From Luscinia megarhynchos (taxonomy: Eukaryota; Chordata; Aves; Passeriformes; Turdidae): a stretch of DNA of 64,000 nt. The stretch covers positions 10,438,002 to 10,502,001 of the forward strand of contig CM067570.1 of the NCBI GenBank assembly GCA_034336665.1. Reading direction: 5' to 3'. A program made the position numbers and the translations under genes. Positions 1-12,400 of the stretch are shown piece after piece (position 1 is the stretch's first letter; each line of letters opens with the position of its first letter). Below the pieces are notes generated by a model. That model did not search any database and was not told where the DNA came from. It saw nothing but the letters and a program-made list of their open reading frames with translations.

Positions 1-319
1 GGCATTTCTGCCAGCAGCACATGCAATAAACCCTTCCTTTCACTCAGTCCAAATTCCCTCACAAACTTCAGCTTAAAGAATAAAATATACAAAGAGTATT
101 ACCAAATCTAATCCTTTTTCCTCTTCTCATGTTCCTAAAAATAGACCAAGAGTGTTCCTAATGCAGAGATGTACAGGGGTGTGGTACACTATGATTCATC
201 CATGTAAGACAGCAACAGAGGCATGGTAAAAATTCACTCTGCAGTTTTCATTGGCAAGGCAGGACAGGCAGAGGAGACTTTCCTCCCTGTACCAGGTGAT
301 GACTCTTGCTTTCACTTAC
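1..319 (-). other. PDIA5 last intron, donor end only
   Basis: This is non-coding sequence after the donor GTAAGT at 314-319. I looked for the C-terminal exon and found none. Nothing else is recognisable. Confidence 0.8.
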
Positions 320-454
320 CCCTCGATCCCCAGTATATTTTTCCACAAATTTCCCGTAGTTGTAATAGTTGAAGGTGGGGTAACCATCGACCCCCTCCTG
401 CTTACACAGGTCATGATTCTGTCCTTTGGCACAGTCCACTGCAGCGTAGGCGAT
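320..454 (-). CDS. PDIA5: PDIA5 exon: cis-Pro half of catalytic domain 3
   Basis: This 135-nt exon encodes 45 residues, [20 protein letters not shown] then [20 protein letters not shown] and TGDRG. It is phase 0 at both ends, with acceptor CTTGTGTTTCAG and donor GTAAGT. GYPTF holds the cis-Pro. The extra cysteine pair in [12 protein letters not shown] is typical of the third domain of this protein. The remaining C-terminal coding exon (about 26 residues in human, ending in an ER-retrieval tetrapeptide) is not present in the 319 bases left of here. Confidence 0.97.
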
Positions 455-3400
455 CTGAAACACAAGAGATCACATTGAGGCAGAAGACAAAGCAAAAACC
501 CATTTCATGCTGATGCTGCTGCAGGTTAGCCTGAGCACTGAGAGAGACCCAAGTCTTCTGCCAAACATGCAATGGCTTCTGTAAGGGCCCAGCTGTGGAG
601 GGAGAGCAGAGCATGGTCATCACCTGGCCTGTGCAGCTGCATGGCACATTTGGCTCAGAGAGCAGAAAATCACCTTCGCAGCCTTCCCACTGAGCTCTGC
701 ATTACACTCCAAACAGGAAACCCAGAGGCTGGATTAATAAAACCAAATCCAGGCACAGAGGTCACAGTTCTGTCATGCTGCAACATTTTTCCTCCACTTT
801 GGTTTTAAGTGATGAACAGTGACAGTGGCTTTGGTAACAACCACCTAACCTAACCTCCTTCATTCCTGTGGCATGGCTAGTGCTCAGAAAAGTTATCAAA
901 CATGGCTAGTCACTTATGCAGTCCATTCATAGATTAATGATTTCTACTCCAAATAGCTTTTCTGAACTCCATGCAGTTCTTCCAAGGTCAAATGGGGATG
1001 GGTGAGAGGCCAGAGCATCATCTACCAAGTACTGCACATAGAGGAAAAGGTTGCTTGCTTACAATCTCAGCCTGGGTTTGTATTTCCGTTCCTGTCTTCT
1101 TCCAGGACTGTACATTATATGCAGCCATTAGCAAAGTGGGCTTTAATTCCTTCTGAAACCTCTAGATGCTACTGTCACACAGACAAACCCTGAGCAGGAA
1201 AGAGCGTGCCACAGTTTCAGCCTATTGACAGTGGAGCAACACCCTCAGTCCCTGCCTGCTTCCTCACAGCCCCAGAGCAGCAGCTCCAAACATTCAAGTC
1301 CCGACTCTGTGAAGTATTGAGGAGGGGCTGCCTTAACAGTTCTGATGCTGAAACAAAATGTAATTCATAGGCTTCTACTCAAAGCAACTGAGCCCTGTGC
1401 TGTGATTTCACCCTGACTGTTCCTGTGAGCAGTAGTTTGGGCTCTGAATGCAAGGGCATTCAGGGCTGCTCACATAAGCTCTGCATTCGCAGCCTGAGCC
1501 AGGCCCTGCTGAAGGGCAAACACATTAAATCACACCCTATGTAAAGAAACTAAATTAGAGGAATGACTTTTTGCAATTTGGGTTACAATTTATCAAGTGC
1601 TAATTTCATAGCAGCCACATCTTCATTTGAAATTTCCGTCCCACAAGCCTCCTTCAAACAGCTGATCAAAATACCTTTTGCTTGCATGACTTTAGGGTTG
1701 CGGTTGAACTGCTCTTTCATAATTAAAAGATCACTTAATATTCCACAAAACCCTCCTGTTTCATGGCGACACTGTCAAAATGAGAAAACCTGATCTCATT
1801 ATCCTAGCAGTAACTAAAGAGATTGGCAAAGCAACTTCAGTTAATTTGCTTGTTTTGTTCTGGCTTTGAAAGCCTGACAAGACAATACTCAGTATTATCT
1901 CGCTTGGTCTGTCTTCTAGTGGAAAGTACTAGATAAAGTGAACAGTGTTCTTATCTTAAATATCTGGTTTCTGATTTTAAACATTAATAAGGCTATTACA
2001 GAACCAGGACTCTTGAGAGCTGTTAAAAACATGCATGATCCAATTTTTTTTTTCTTTTTGTAAACACAAAGACTCCTACACATTCCGAGCCAATTTTAAT
2101 GAAAGGTTAGAAATAATAAACTGCAGAAGAGTTTCATCTAAGTAATTCTGCCTTCCTGACCTTTGCAGCCAGCCAAAATTTAGAGCTCTATTGGCTACTT
2201 CTGTGTAAAGAAAAGCTTAGAATGGAGACAAACATTTATTTCATGACACAACATGAAAGTAGAAAGAATACCAGAAGTTCTGATTTTCTAAAAATTAGAA
2301 GAATAAATAAAATAATCTTTACAGCCAGAAAAAGGGGAAGGTATGCCTGTGCTGATCCAGATCCTAGTAGCTGGTTTGAGACATGAAACTGTTGTGACTG
2401 ATGACCCAGCTGTTCTGAGCGTCTTGGAGATTAAGAAAATCAGTTTTTAGTACACTGGAAGGAAGAGGGAAGATCTGTACCTCTGGAAATACCTAAATGG
2501 TACTGGCTGGAGCAAAGCATCCAATTTCATTTACGAAAGGCTTTTGTGAGAACAGCCCCACTGAGGAGAGGCTGCAGTGCAGGAATGCAATGCTATAAGC
2601 CACTGTTAACCTTGCTCAGTACAGATGAGTGATGGATGTTAGAGGTGGCTTCTGACACGAATGCTCAGTATTGTCCTTGAGACACAGCTCTCCTCCACAG
2701 CACATGGAAACCTAAGCTGGCCCATCTGTGCATTACACAAAGATCCCAGTCCATGTCTGTCCACGGCAGCCACGTGAGCCCAGGGCTGTGTCTAATCCAA
2801 TGGGTCCAATGGCACATCTGGAATAGCATTTGGGGGACGTGTCCATGGTCTGTCCTCTCTGCAATGCCCTGAATGCAAGCTCCCACACAGCCCCAGCACT
2901 GCAAACACCATTTTGAGCCCAGCTCTTCAGAACACACACATTTGGTTATTTTTACAGCCAGTGAGAGAAGAGGAACGGTGATTTTCAAAAGCCTTGTAGC
3001 TCATACAGACGTGAGCAAAATTTCATAGAGAACATCTAATTCCCAAGACTGTATCTGAGGCTGCATTTCAATGCCTGCTGCCAACAGTAGCTGAGTAAGA
3101 GTACTTAGGAGAGCTTGAGTGATTACTTTAGAGTGGAAATGTTAAGGCAGCCTAAATATAGAGGTTGCTACCATCTCTGTGCACTCATTATCATAGCATC
3201 ACAGTCCTAATTGTCTTGTCTGTCTCACAGAGGAAGATCAAATACAGTGCACTGACAGAAGAGAAAAGTGATGCTGGAAAACATCACTTTGTAGCAAAAC
3301 ACACTTCTGGACTGAGGACCAATTCTCATCTCCCATTCCATCAGCTCCAGACAGTTGAACTCTGACACACAGCTGAATTTCAGCAAACAGCACTGATGCC

Positions 3401-6400
3401 CTTTGCTTCTTTTCTGTTTGTTTTCATGGACTGGAAATTCCTGCATGGCTCTAGTGAAAGGCTGCATGTAAAAAGATACAGAATCCTGGCTCAAGTGAGC
3501 AGTGATACGTTGTAGGGAAAGTTTCCCTTCATTCTCAACTCTCATAGCAACAGTCAGCTTTTCTGCTTCACCAAAGAAGGAAACTGAGTCAGGAAAAATA
3601 ACAACCTAAAAAAACTCTCACAAAGTGTGGTTAAAGACTTCTGGAGAATATTCCGCTCAGAACTGATCTGCGTATTTGACTACAAGTTACACAGAAGTGC
3701 ACTGGAGAGCACAGCTTAGCAAGACTTACATGCTTTGACCTGCACACCCACTAAGTTTATTCAACCAGAAACTGCAGAAATATTAAGCATAAGACATCCA
3801 TAATAGGTGTCCAGGAGCCAAGACACTTGGCATAATCTCTCACAAATTCCCTCTCATCAAGAGGGAAAAGGCCTCAAAAAACATGCGAGAGAAAGAAACT
3901 CTGCTAACACTGGTCTAACATTTATATGTGTGTGTGTGTGTGTGTCCATTATGGAATAATCCAGTGTAACAGCTTTCAGAAGGCAAGATTGATTTTATGG
4001 AGATTTTGATTGTTAGGGCTAAAATTTAATTTCTTGAGCTTTCTTGTAACCAGAGGGGAAAATCCACTGAAAAAACATTTCAGATGCAAGTGCTATATCT
4101 GCAACATGCACAAAACTCCATGGGATTATGGATTCTCTATAACCCAAAGCTCCTGTTGCCTTAGGTATTGACAATACATCATTATATACAAGTCCTTTCT
4201 CCAGGGCCAATGCTGTTCAGGTCTATGACCAGCCTGTTCAGTAGCTGCAGCAGGAATAGAAATGTTATAAAATGAAAAGATAATCAATCAGAGACTGTGG
4301 ACCCCAAAGGAAGTTTCTTGGAGTACATCCAACTTTCTTAATTTTACAAGAAGCTCCTCACAACTGGTATGCACTCTATAATAATTAATAGTATCAGGTG
4401 AATATTTACAGTAATGCATAATAATGATAAAAACAGCAAGAACAATAATCCACCTAAATAAGTATGCATTTCTCCATAGTCAATAATAGGTTAATATGAG
4501 TCTAGAAACATCTAGGACTGGAAAATACCTTTACTTGAAAAACGAATCCCACAACGTTTCATGGTTCTACCAAAAAACTGAGAGTTTAACTACAGAGTTG
4601 CAAACTTTACTCAGCATGGCAATAGACTGAGAGCAGTGTATGAGCAGCTTGAAGAGCTCTGAGGAAATACAGCATGGCATTTTTTCATAAGGAGGACTGA
4701 TCACAAAAGGTGAGCTGTTGCAAAAAACAGAATTTTTCACTTTGGTGCTTCAGTAGAAGTGGAGCTATGCTGAAAATGTGACCGCTGATCTCCAGGTGCT
4801 TCAACTGTAACAGAAGGGTGATGCCTTGTTTTGTTACTAGGTGTAAGAAGGAAAAAGTACTGGAAGTATAATCTAATCATACATCAGAAATCACAGTTCC
4901 CTTCCAACAGAATTATGAAGCAACTTTTTGCTCTAGAGGGATCTTACAGGTAAGAAACACAATTACATTCAACAGTTCAAACAGATGTGTGGAAAATTGA
5001 AAGCAGGATCCCTTGACCTTCCAGGTAACTCCTCCTTTCTGTTCTTAAAGCTTTCTTTTTAACAGTTTGCCTCCCAGTCACCACATGATGATTTAGTAAA
5101 AATAACCCCCTGCAATCCTAGCTGTTCTTCTGTTAAAATATGTACTGCCACACACTGGTTTATTGATTCAGGAAAATAAATCTCTGCTAGAGCTAATATT
5201 GACTTTTGTTATGAAAATGGAAGTGAATAGCCAACTGAATATTGATTTGAGAGAGGAATGGTATTTGATAAGCTTAAAAAAAGTAAAACCAAAATTGCAG
5301 CGTGGAAATAAATGCTTCCAAATAACATTTTGAAAGTATGATCAATTCCAAATGACAATTACCTGATTACTAGTAAAAAAGTCTATTGTTGCCAAATGTC
5401 TTAAAAGCACCTATAAATAAGACAGATGTGCATTCTTCCCTGTGATTACTCCACAGGTTTCTATTTATATCACCTGTCCTTGATCCTAACAGCAGTTAGG
5501 GACTGGTCTGCTAAAGCTTGCAATTCAGCTACTGTTCTCAAAGTGAAAGGCCTTGCAAATGGGACATTCATTATTAGTTGCCCAGATGTGGCATGGCATC
5601 ATTACAGGAGGTGCAGTTCATCAGCTGTTCTCAAAGCAGGCCTATTTTGCAAAGGGGACATCCATTAGTACAACATGATGTACACTGCTAAAATCACCAT
5701 ATTTAATAATTCTAATTGAAAAGAAATTCAGCACATGCTTTTTAAGCAAACAAGGATCAAATTCCTTGCCAAACTAAAATATTCACTCATTTGCATAACT
5801 GTACAATCATTTGGTTGGTATTATATTATATTATATTATATTATATTATATTATATTATATTATATTATATTATATTATATTATATTATATTATATTATA
5901 TTATAATTTTAAACTGTGATTCACAATACACATTGGGGACCCACCAGTTTCACTGCTGACTGACCCAGTAACACCCCAGCTCACCCCATTTGCTGCACCC
6001 TTTCCAGCAATTGCTGCCACAGCTGTTTCCGTGGGAACTCACTAGAACCCAGCCGTGGTGATCTGATTTGGGTCAATGCATTTGTACAGGAACAGTCTCC
6101 TGTGAAAATGGGAAGGTTGGTCAAAGAGCAGCCCCTTTGCACTAGTGCCAGAGATTTGTTACTGAGAGGCCTTGAAGAGTTCAAGAACTTTCCTTCAGCA
6201 AATCCAAGCTGGAACATCACAAATCAGTTCCTTCAAGCTGAGCTTTAGGATCAGCCAAAAGGCAGAATGCAGATTTTTTAAAGATTTAGTTTTCAAGAGA
6301 GACTGTGGAGCAGTTCCTGAACATGCCTTCCTGCTCTTCAATCTGTTCAGCTAAGTGACAACCCTCACATTTGCATTTTTGATGTTCACTGGTCACTGCC

Positions 6401-9400
6401 AGAACTTGAGCTGTGGGGCACCGGCCAAAGGCTTTCCCCTGGCAGCTGTGTGCTAAGGCCACAGCCCCAAGCTAAGAATGCTCCAGATGGCTTCCCCCAC
6501 CTTTTTTTTTTCCTTTTAAATAACTGAAACAATACGTTCACTGCCACTGGAGTAGCCTCTCCACTGATCTGGTCCTACTGGCACTGAGTTTCTCCAGGAA
6601 GATGGAAAGACTGGAGGCTCTGGTTTGTGGATCTCAGCCCGTGTTTTGCAGCAGCCCCATGACTGCCCCAGGCCAGCGAGCAGGCTGGGGATTCTGGCTA
6701 AAATCGCCAGCAGTGATGTGGCCAATGAGAGCTGACATTCAGGGCCAATGTTCTGAGCAGTGCATTTTTTACTCCAGCTCCAGCAGTGCAGATGATGAAA
6801 AAGTACAGAGCATTACACACAGCCCCGGGGGAGGGGGGCTTCTGCGCCAAAACCACCCCCTTGCAGTCAATCTGCAGAGCCAGAGACACGTACTTAACAG
6901 CTTCAAGCTCTGCTCATCTTCAAAATTCCAATGTAAAGACTCAAAGTCTCCCAAAGGATACCTTTTAAGATACCATTTATAACCAATTCAAGGCTGGAAT
7001 GTTTTTGATTCTTCTTTGGCTTCTGCAGGATTAAATGTTTAATTAAAAGACCCTTCTTTAAAGAAGAAGATACAGTTTAAATGCTAAAATACTCTGTTAA
7101 GTGAAAAACTTTTCTCCAGGGAAAAAAAAAGGACACTACTATAGAAATAAAGTAGTGAAAAGAATCTACTACTCAAAATGAAACTTAGTAATCTTGCCCT
7201 GTTTTTGAAAGAATAATTACTTCCTTTCTCTTAAGCAGTGATTTTACCAAAGTTTGAAGCCCTACAGAACTACAAATTAGTTTGAAGGCTCAGTCCAGTT
7301 TTAAGCATGGGAATATGACCTGTGCTGCTTGTGGGAACAGCAATAATGTGTCCTTCTAAAGTCTAAACCTGGTTTGTTTTCATTTCCACAATGGCACAAA
7401 CTGGCAGCAGGAAGCACCTTGGCAGGTTATAGCTGTACACAATTAAATGAGGGCTCCCAACATAATCAATCCCTGGCACTTTCATAAGTCATTGGGGTGG
7501 AATAACATCATTCTCCCTAACTGCACACACCTCTTTAAAACTGTACCAGCCTTAATATTCCCTACTGGCTCTCCTGTTCCAACTCATTACATTTTATATC
7601 TCCCCACTTCAACTTTAAACTGAAGTCAAGAGTTGCAACCGTCAATCACTGCTCTGCTCTTGGAATTCTTTCATAACCTGCAGTCTAAAGAAAAAGCTTC
7701 CCTGGCCTGCATTTCCCACCACCACCTTGTCCAGCTAACTATGCCATGATTCAGATTGGTTGTTAATGCATCCTGGGGCCTCTAATAAGCAATTTTCACG
7801 TTGTTTGGTACATTTGTTTCACCTCCTCTGACTGAAATTTTAATGAGTTTAGGAAAGAGAGGCTTGCTGGGAACTACCAGAAAAGTGGGAAAAAAAGGAT
7901 ACTTTCTCAGAGATCTTGGAAACAAAGAAGTAACCAAAAGCCATCTGAGCAAACTAATTTACAGCAGTAGGAGAACTAAAAGCTGCATGCCTATGAATCT
8001 TCTGTATGCCAGAGGGCAGAAGTGATGGACTCCTAATTTATGCAGTCAGTGATACAAGAATGATTTGTTTCTTGTCAATCTGATGCATTTTCTTTGAGTT
8101 ACAGAACAGATGAGAGGAAAAGAAAAAAAATTACAAAAATCCTTCTGTTAAGGAGTACAACTGCTACAAAATTACGTCTTCATTTAGAACATAGAATAGG
8201 ATAAACTATTTCAGCTGGATGGGACCTACAAGGATTATCTAGTCAGCTGCCTGACGAATTCAGAGCTAAGCAAAAGTTAAAGCCCGTTGTTAAGATGTTG
8301 TGCAAATGTTCCTTAAACACTGATGGGCTCAGGGCATTGACCACCTCTCTAAGGAAGCTTGTTCCAGGAACTGATCATCTCCTTGAAGTAAAGAAGTATC
8401 TCTTACTGTACAGTCAGAACCTCCCCTGGCACAGCTTTGAATTATTCCCACATGTCCTGTCACTGGATTTCAGGAAGAAGAGCTCAGCATCTCCCTCTTT
8501 GTTGTCCCCTCCTGAGTAAGGTGTAGAGAGCAATTTACATATTAAACTTGCCAAATCTTTTTCTTCCCATACACTAAACACAAAGCGATTGTGAAGTTGG
8601 AACAAATTCTGAGATCAGAATGAAATATGGGTCACTGAAAGATAATAAACAGGTTCCTAGCTAGTTATCTGGTTAAATCCAGGGACTCAAGGTTTTTTTG
8701 GGGTTTTTTTTTTGTTTTGTTTTCTAAATCCTAGACCTGGATGTGCTCAGTTAAAAAAATATGGTTCAGCTGATGCAAGGAAATTTCCCAGTGTGATTCA
8801 GCCACTGGATGCATTTTGAAGACTGAAGCATCAGGGTCCTAGAAGAGCATCCCGTGCTCAAGTCAGCCAACTTACAATGATACACTTTGTGCTATGCAAG
8901 CAAGGATTAGTTAGTTATATGATTGAGTCTTTGGGACTGTTACACAACTTGTGGTTCCTCTACATGTACCCCAACAGCTGACAAAAGTTGAAGGAGAATG
9001 GAGATGATATGAATTATCTTCATTTAATCCTTCAATGAGAAAGAATTTTGTTTCACTTCATAAGTAACTCTTACACAAAGACTTAAACATAAAAGACAGC
9101 AAATTAGGGAAAACAGAACAGGTTGGAAGTGTAACTCAATTTGGCCATAAAAGATACAATCCCTACGATGCAGATACATTTATTTTAGTGTAACAGTAAT
9201 TTTACCTACAAACATAGTATCTTATCCATAAACAAAGCCTATAAAATATAAATTATGGAAAACATTCTTAAATATCACAGAAATAATTAACAGCAAGTTA
9301 CCTTGCGATCTTCTTTAAAGACTTCAGCAGCAGTTGTGAAATGTGGAATGGCATTTTTACAGTGAGGACACCCTGTTTGACATAGGAAAAAAAAAGACAT

Positions 9401-12400
9401 CATAAACTTTAGTTGTAGGAAAGATAGCGGGACAAACTCAAGACACAAGGTGAATCAGTGCAAAATTTCAATCAAAAATCACTCTAGACAGGAGCTCTCC
9501 AGTTCTGGAATGAGCAGAACAAAGCATGTGTAGACCATGTCTTAACTATGTGAAAGTAAGCACATGTTTAAAATGTCTGTGACTTCAAGGAGTTTAGGTG
9601 TACACTTACAATTACACAACATCTCATAATAGGGGACATGGTGCAGGGGCTCCTCTCCATCACCAGTCCCCTAAGGGCACTTCAAGTGCACCAGCCACAG
9701 ACAGACCACTGCCCTGCTCTGTACCTCCTGTCATTGCCAGGCAGGTTATTACTGCTGTTGCCACAGATACCAGCTACATTTGGGCATGGGAACAAAGACA
9801 GCACAGGGAACAGAAGGAGTCTGGAAGTTGGAAAGGAAATTGCTGGGAGCATTTATAAGTGTTTGGAAATGGCCTGTGTTAAAGCCAAGACACTGAGAAC
9901 ATAAGGGAGGGGAAGAGAAGCAAGTCCAATAGGCCAGGTATCTTCCATGGATGGAGAGCAGACATCAGTCCCAGGTTAGGATGACGGCTGCTCACCTTCC
10001 TGGAGACCTTCCTGCTCTTCACCACAACTGGGCAACCCCTGAAGAGTTTTACAGACACAGCACACAGGAACCCCAGAGCTTTGTATGGGAGATGAGCTGA
10101 TACTTCTTTGTTCCACTGCAGCATTGAACAAAAGGCCAGGTGATCCCTTGCTTAAATACACACTGATTTTACTCAAACATTTCAGAAGTCACAGAAGGGA
10201 AATTAGAACTGTTCTCTTGATTGAGTGCTCGTAATTCAGAAGCAATGTCTACAAATTATTGCATATGAATAATCTAAACTACTCTCAAAACATCATTACT
10301 ATACTAAGTAAGGCTTTGAAAAGGACAATACCTGTATATGTGTAATAAATTACTGTTTTTTCAAACCCAGCACAGAGGCTGATCCCAAGCAAAGGCTCAG
10401 TACACTATTTTTTGCTTAGATACACATTAAGAAAGAAATGGATGCACTTCAGTCAAGCCTGTTTAATGCTGGCAAAGGAGTTCATCTTGCTATTATTTCT
10501 GGGTAGGAACACAAAAATCCCAAATGAGTTGCTCACAAGCACCAATTACAGCATTTTACATGATGAACAAGTGTCTGTGTTACTTTAAAATCAGGACTGA
10601 ACAAATGCCCTCTTAGGAGACTTACAGCCACCCTCCTAAGCCACACTCCCTCTTTCAGCTGACAAGAAAAATAGCATCTCTGCATAAACACTGCACACCC
10701 CTTTCCAGAAAGGAAAGGCTGAATACCCCTTCCAGCTTCACCAAAATGTGATTTCATTGCTTACATGCACTGCTTTGAATTTTAGAGCATTTCTTTCTTC
10801 GGAAGGGGATTCTGAAAGCACTGCAGTGACACACCTGTGTAAATACACTGAGAGTCTATGAAGTAGCTTCCAGTAGTTTCCTGGGAAACTGAGGCACTTC
10901 TGTAAATCCATGGCTTCAAACTCTTTATGCAGCACGATGGCTGCTGTGTTTCAGTGGGAGATAGTGCAGTGTTCTACAGCTTGCAAACTATTAACCTTGC
11001 TGAGTTGTTCAGTGTCTGCCTGGGAGAAAATGGTCAAGAAAGAAAAGGAGGAGGAGGAAGAAGAGAAGAAAGAGGAGGAGGAGGCTAGGGTTTCAGGCTG
11101 CTCCCATGTCCATCAGCCCACTTTGCTGACCCATTTTCTCTCTTTCCACTTGTCTGGCCTGTCTGCCTGATACTGAAGAGCCTGCAGGTCAAGCCTGCCT
11201 CTTAACAAACCTTGGATAATTTTCTGTACTGAGGGGGGACTGCCTCAGATGATTTGTTAACACTGTTCTACACAAATAAATCAGAATTGGTGACAACATC
11301 TAAAAAGAATTTCAGAAACAGAAATGGATAAAAATCAGGCACCTCTAAAACAGGAACACTTGTTCTTAACTACACGCTGCAGTTTTTCTGGAAAGCACTT
11401 CCAACTGTTACACTAAAACATAAAGGCTTCTAAAAACTTAAATCTTTCAGGTTCCATTTTTTGCTTATGATCTTGATCTTCAAATGCAGATTTCATCTTT
11501 TAAATCCTCAATAAAAGCTATTTCAGGACAGTAAGGCCTCTTTCAAAGCTCCTAGTGAAGTTGTTGCAGGTGAGAGCTCTTCATGAGCCACATTCCACAA
11601 GAAAATAAGAATACAAATAACAAGCATATACTTCCACACAAAAATACTAAATCCAATACCAAATAATGAGAAGTTACCTTCAGTCACCCATCTGAAGCTC
11701 TATCCCTCCTCCCTTCACTTCTCTCTTGGCCCAACCTCCTTTCTTTACTGCACTGTGCTCACAAAACTAAAACACAACCATATGGCTTTTGGCAGAGCTG
11801 CCTCCAAGTCCAGTAGGCATTTTGTTAGCCTTGGACATCCATCCACGGAACAGATGTGAATGCTACACTGAATTCCCAAGGAGTTTCAAGGAGTCACTGA
11901 AAAAGGGGGAAGGAGCACATCATATGGAACAGCAGAACTTCATCTGTTACAACTTAGAAGGATTGCCAAATGCAGCAAACACTTGGAAGTCACCCAACCC
12001 AGTCATTCTATTTAAAGCACACATGCCAAAAAAAATAAAAGCAGAGGTTGATGTCTTCATTTTGACAGACGGAAAACTTGTTCTCCCCATTCCCTCTTCA
12101 CACCCACTATCACACATTTATTTTAAGTGTTAACACTACCTTCTAGATTCCAAAGTGCAAGGAAAGGAAATGTACTGAGCACAGTACATGAGGATAAGGA
12201 AGTGTGCAGCCTCCTTACAAAGGACTTTTCAGATGGGCTGCAATGGAAAGAGATTAAACCACTGGCATATGAAGGTGGGGTAAGGTGTCAGGAACCAAAA
12301 GGTCCTGCCCCTTCTCAGTCACTATGGATTAAACAAGTGGGAAAATTCATTTTAGTTGAATAATTTGGATCCTATGGTAAGCACACAGACTTCCTGCAAG

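Larger units (their letters stand above)
455..9301 (-). other. PDIA5 intron, 8.8 kb
   Basis: This phase-0 intron in domain 3 contains a (TG)9 run at 3927-3944, an imperfect 50-bp duplication at 5528-5668, a (TTATA)17 tract at 5821-5905 and a CR1 tail at about 8.19-8.54 kb. No other exon, RNA gene or regulatory motif was recognised. Confidence 0.9.

Noticed and set aside
5735..5959. Open frame with a YYIIL-periodic product
   Set aside because: It is produced by the TTATA pentanucleotide tract.
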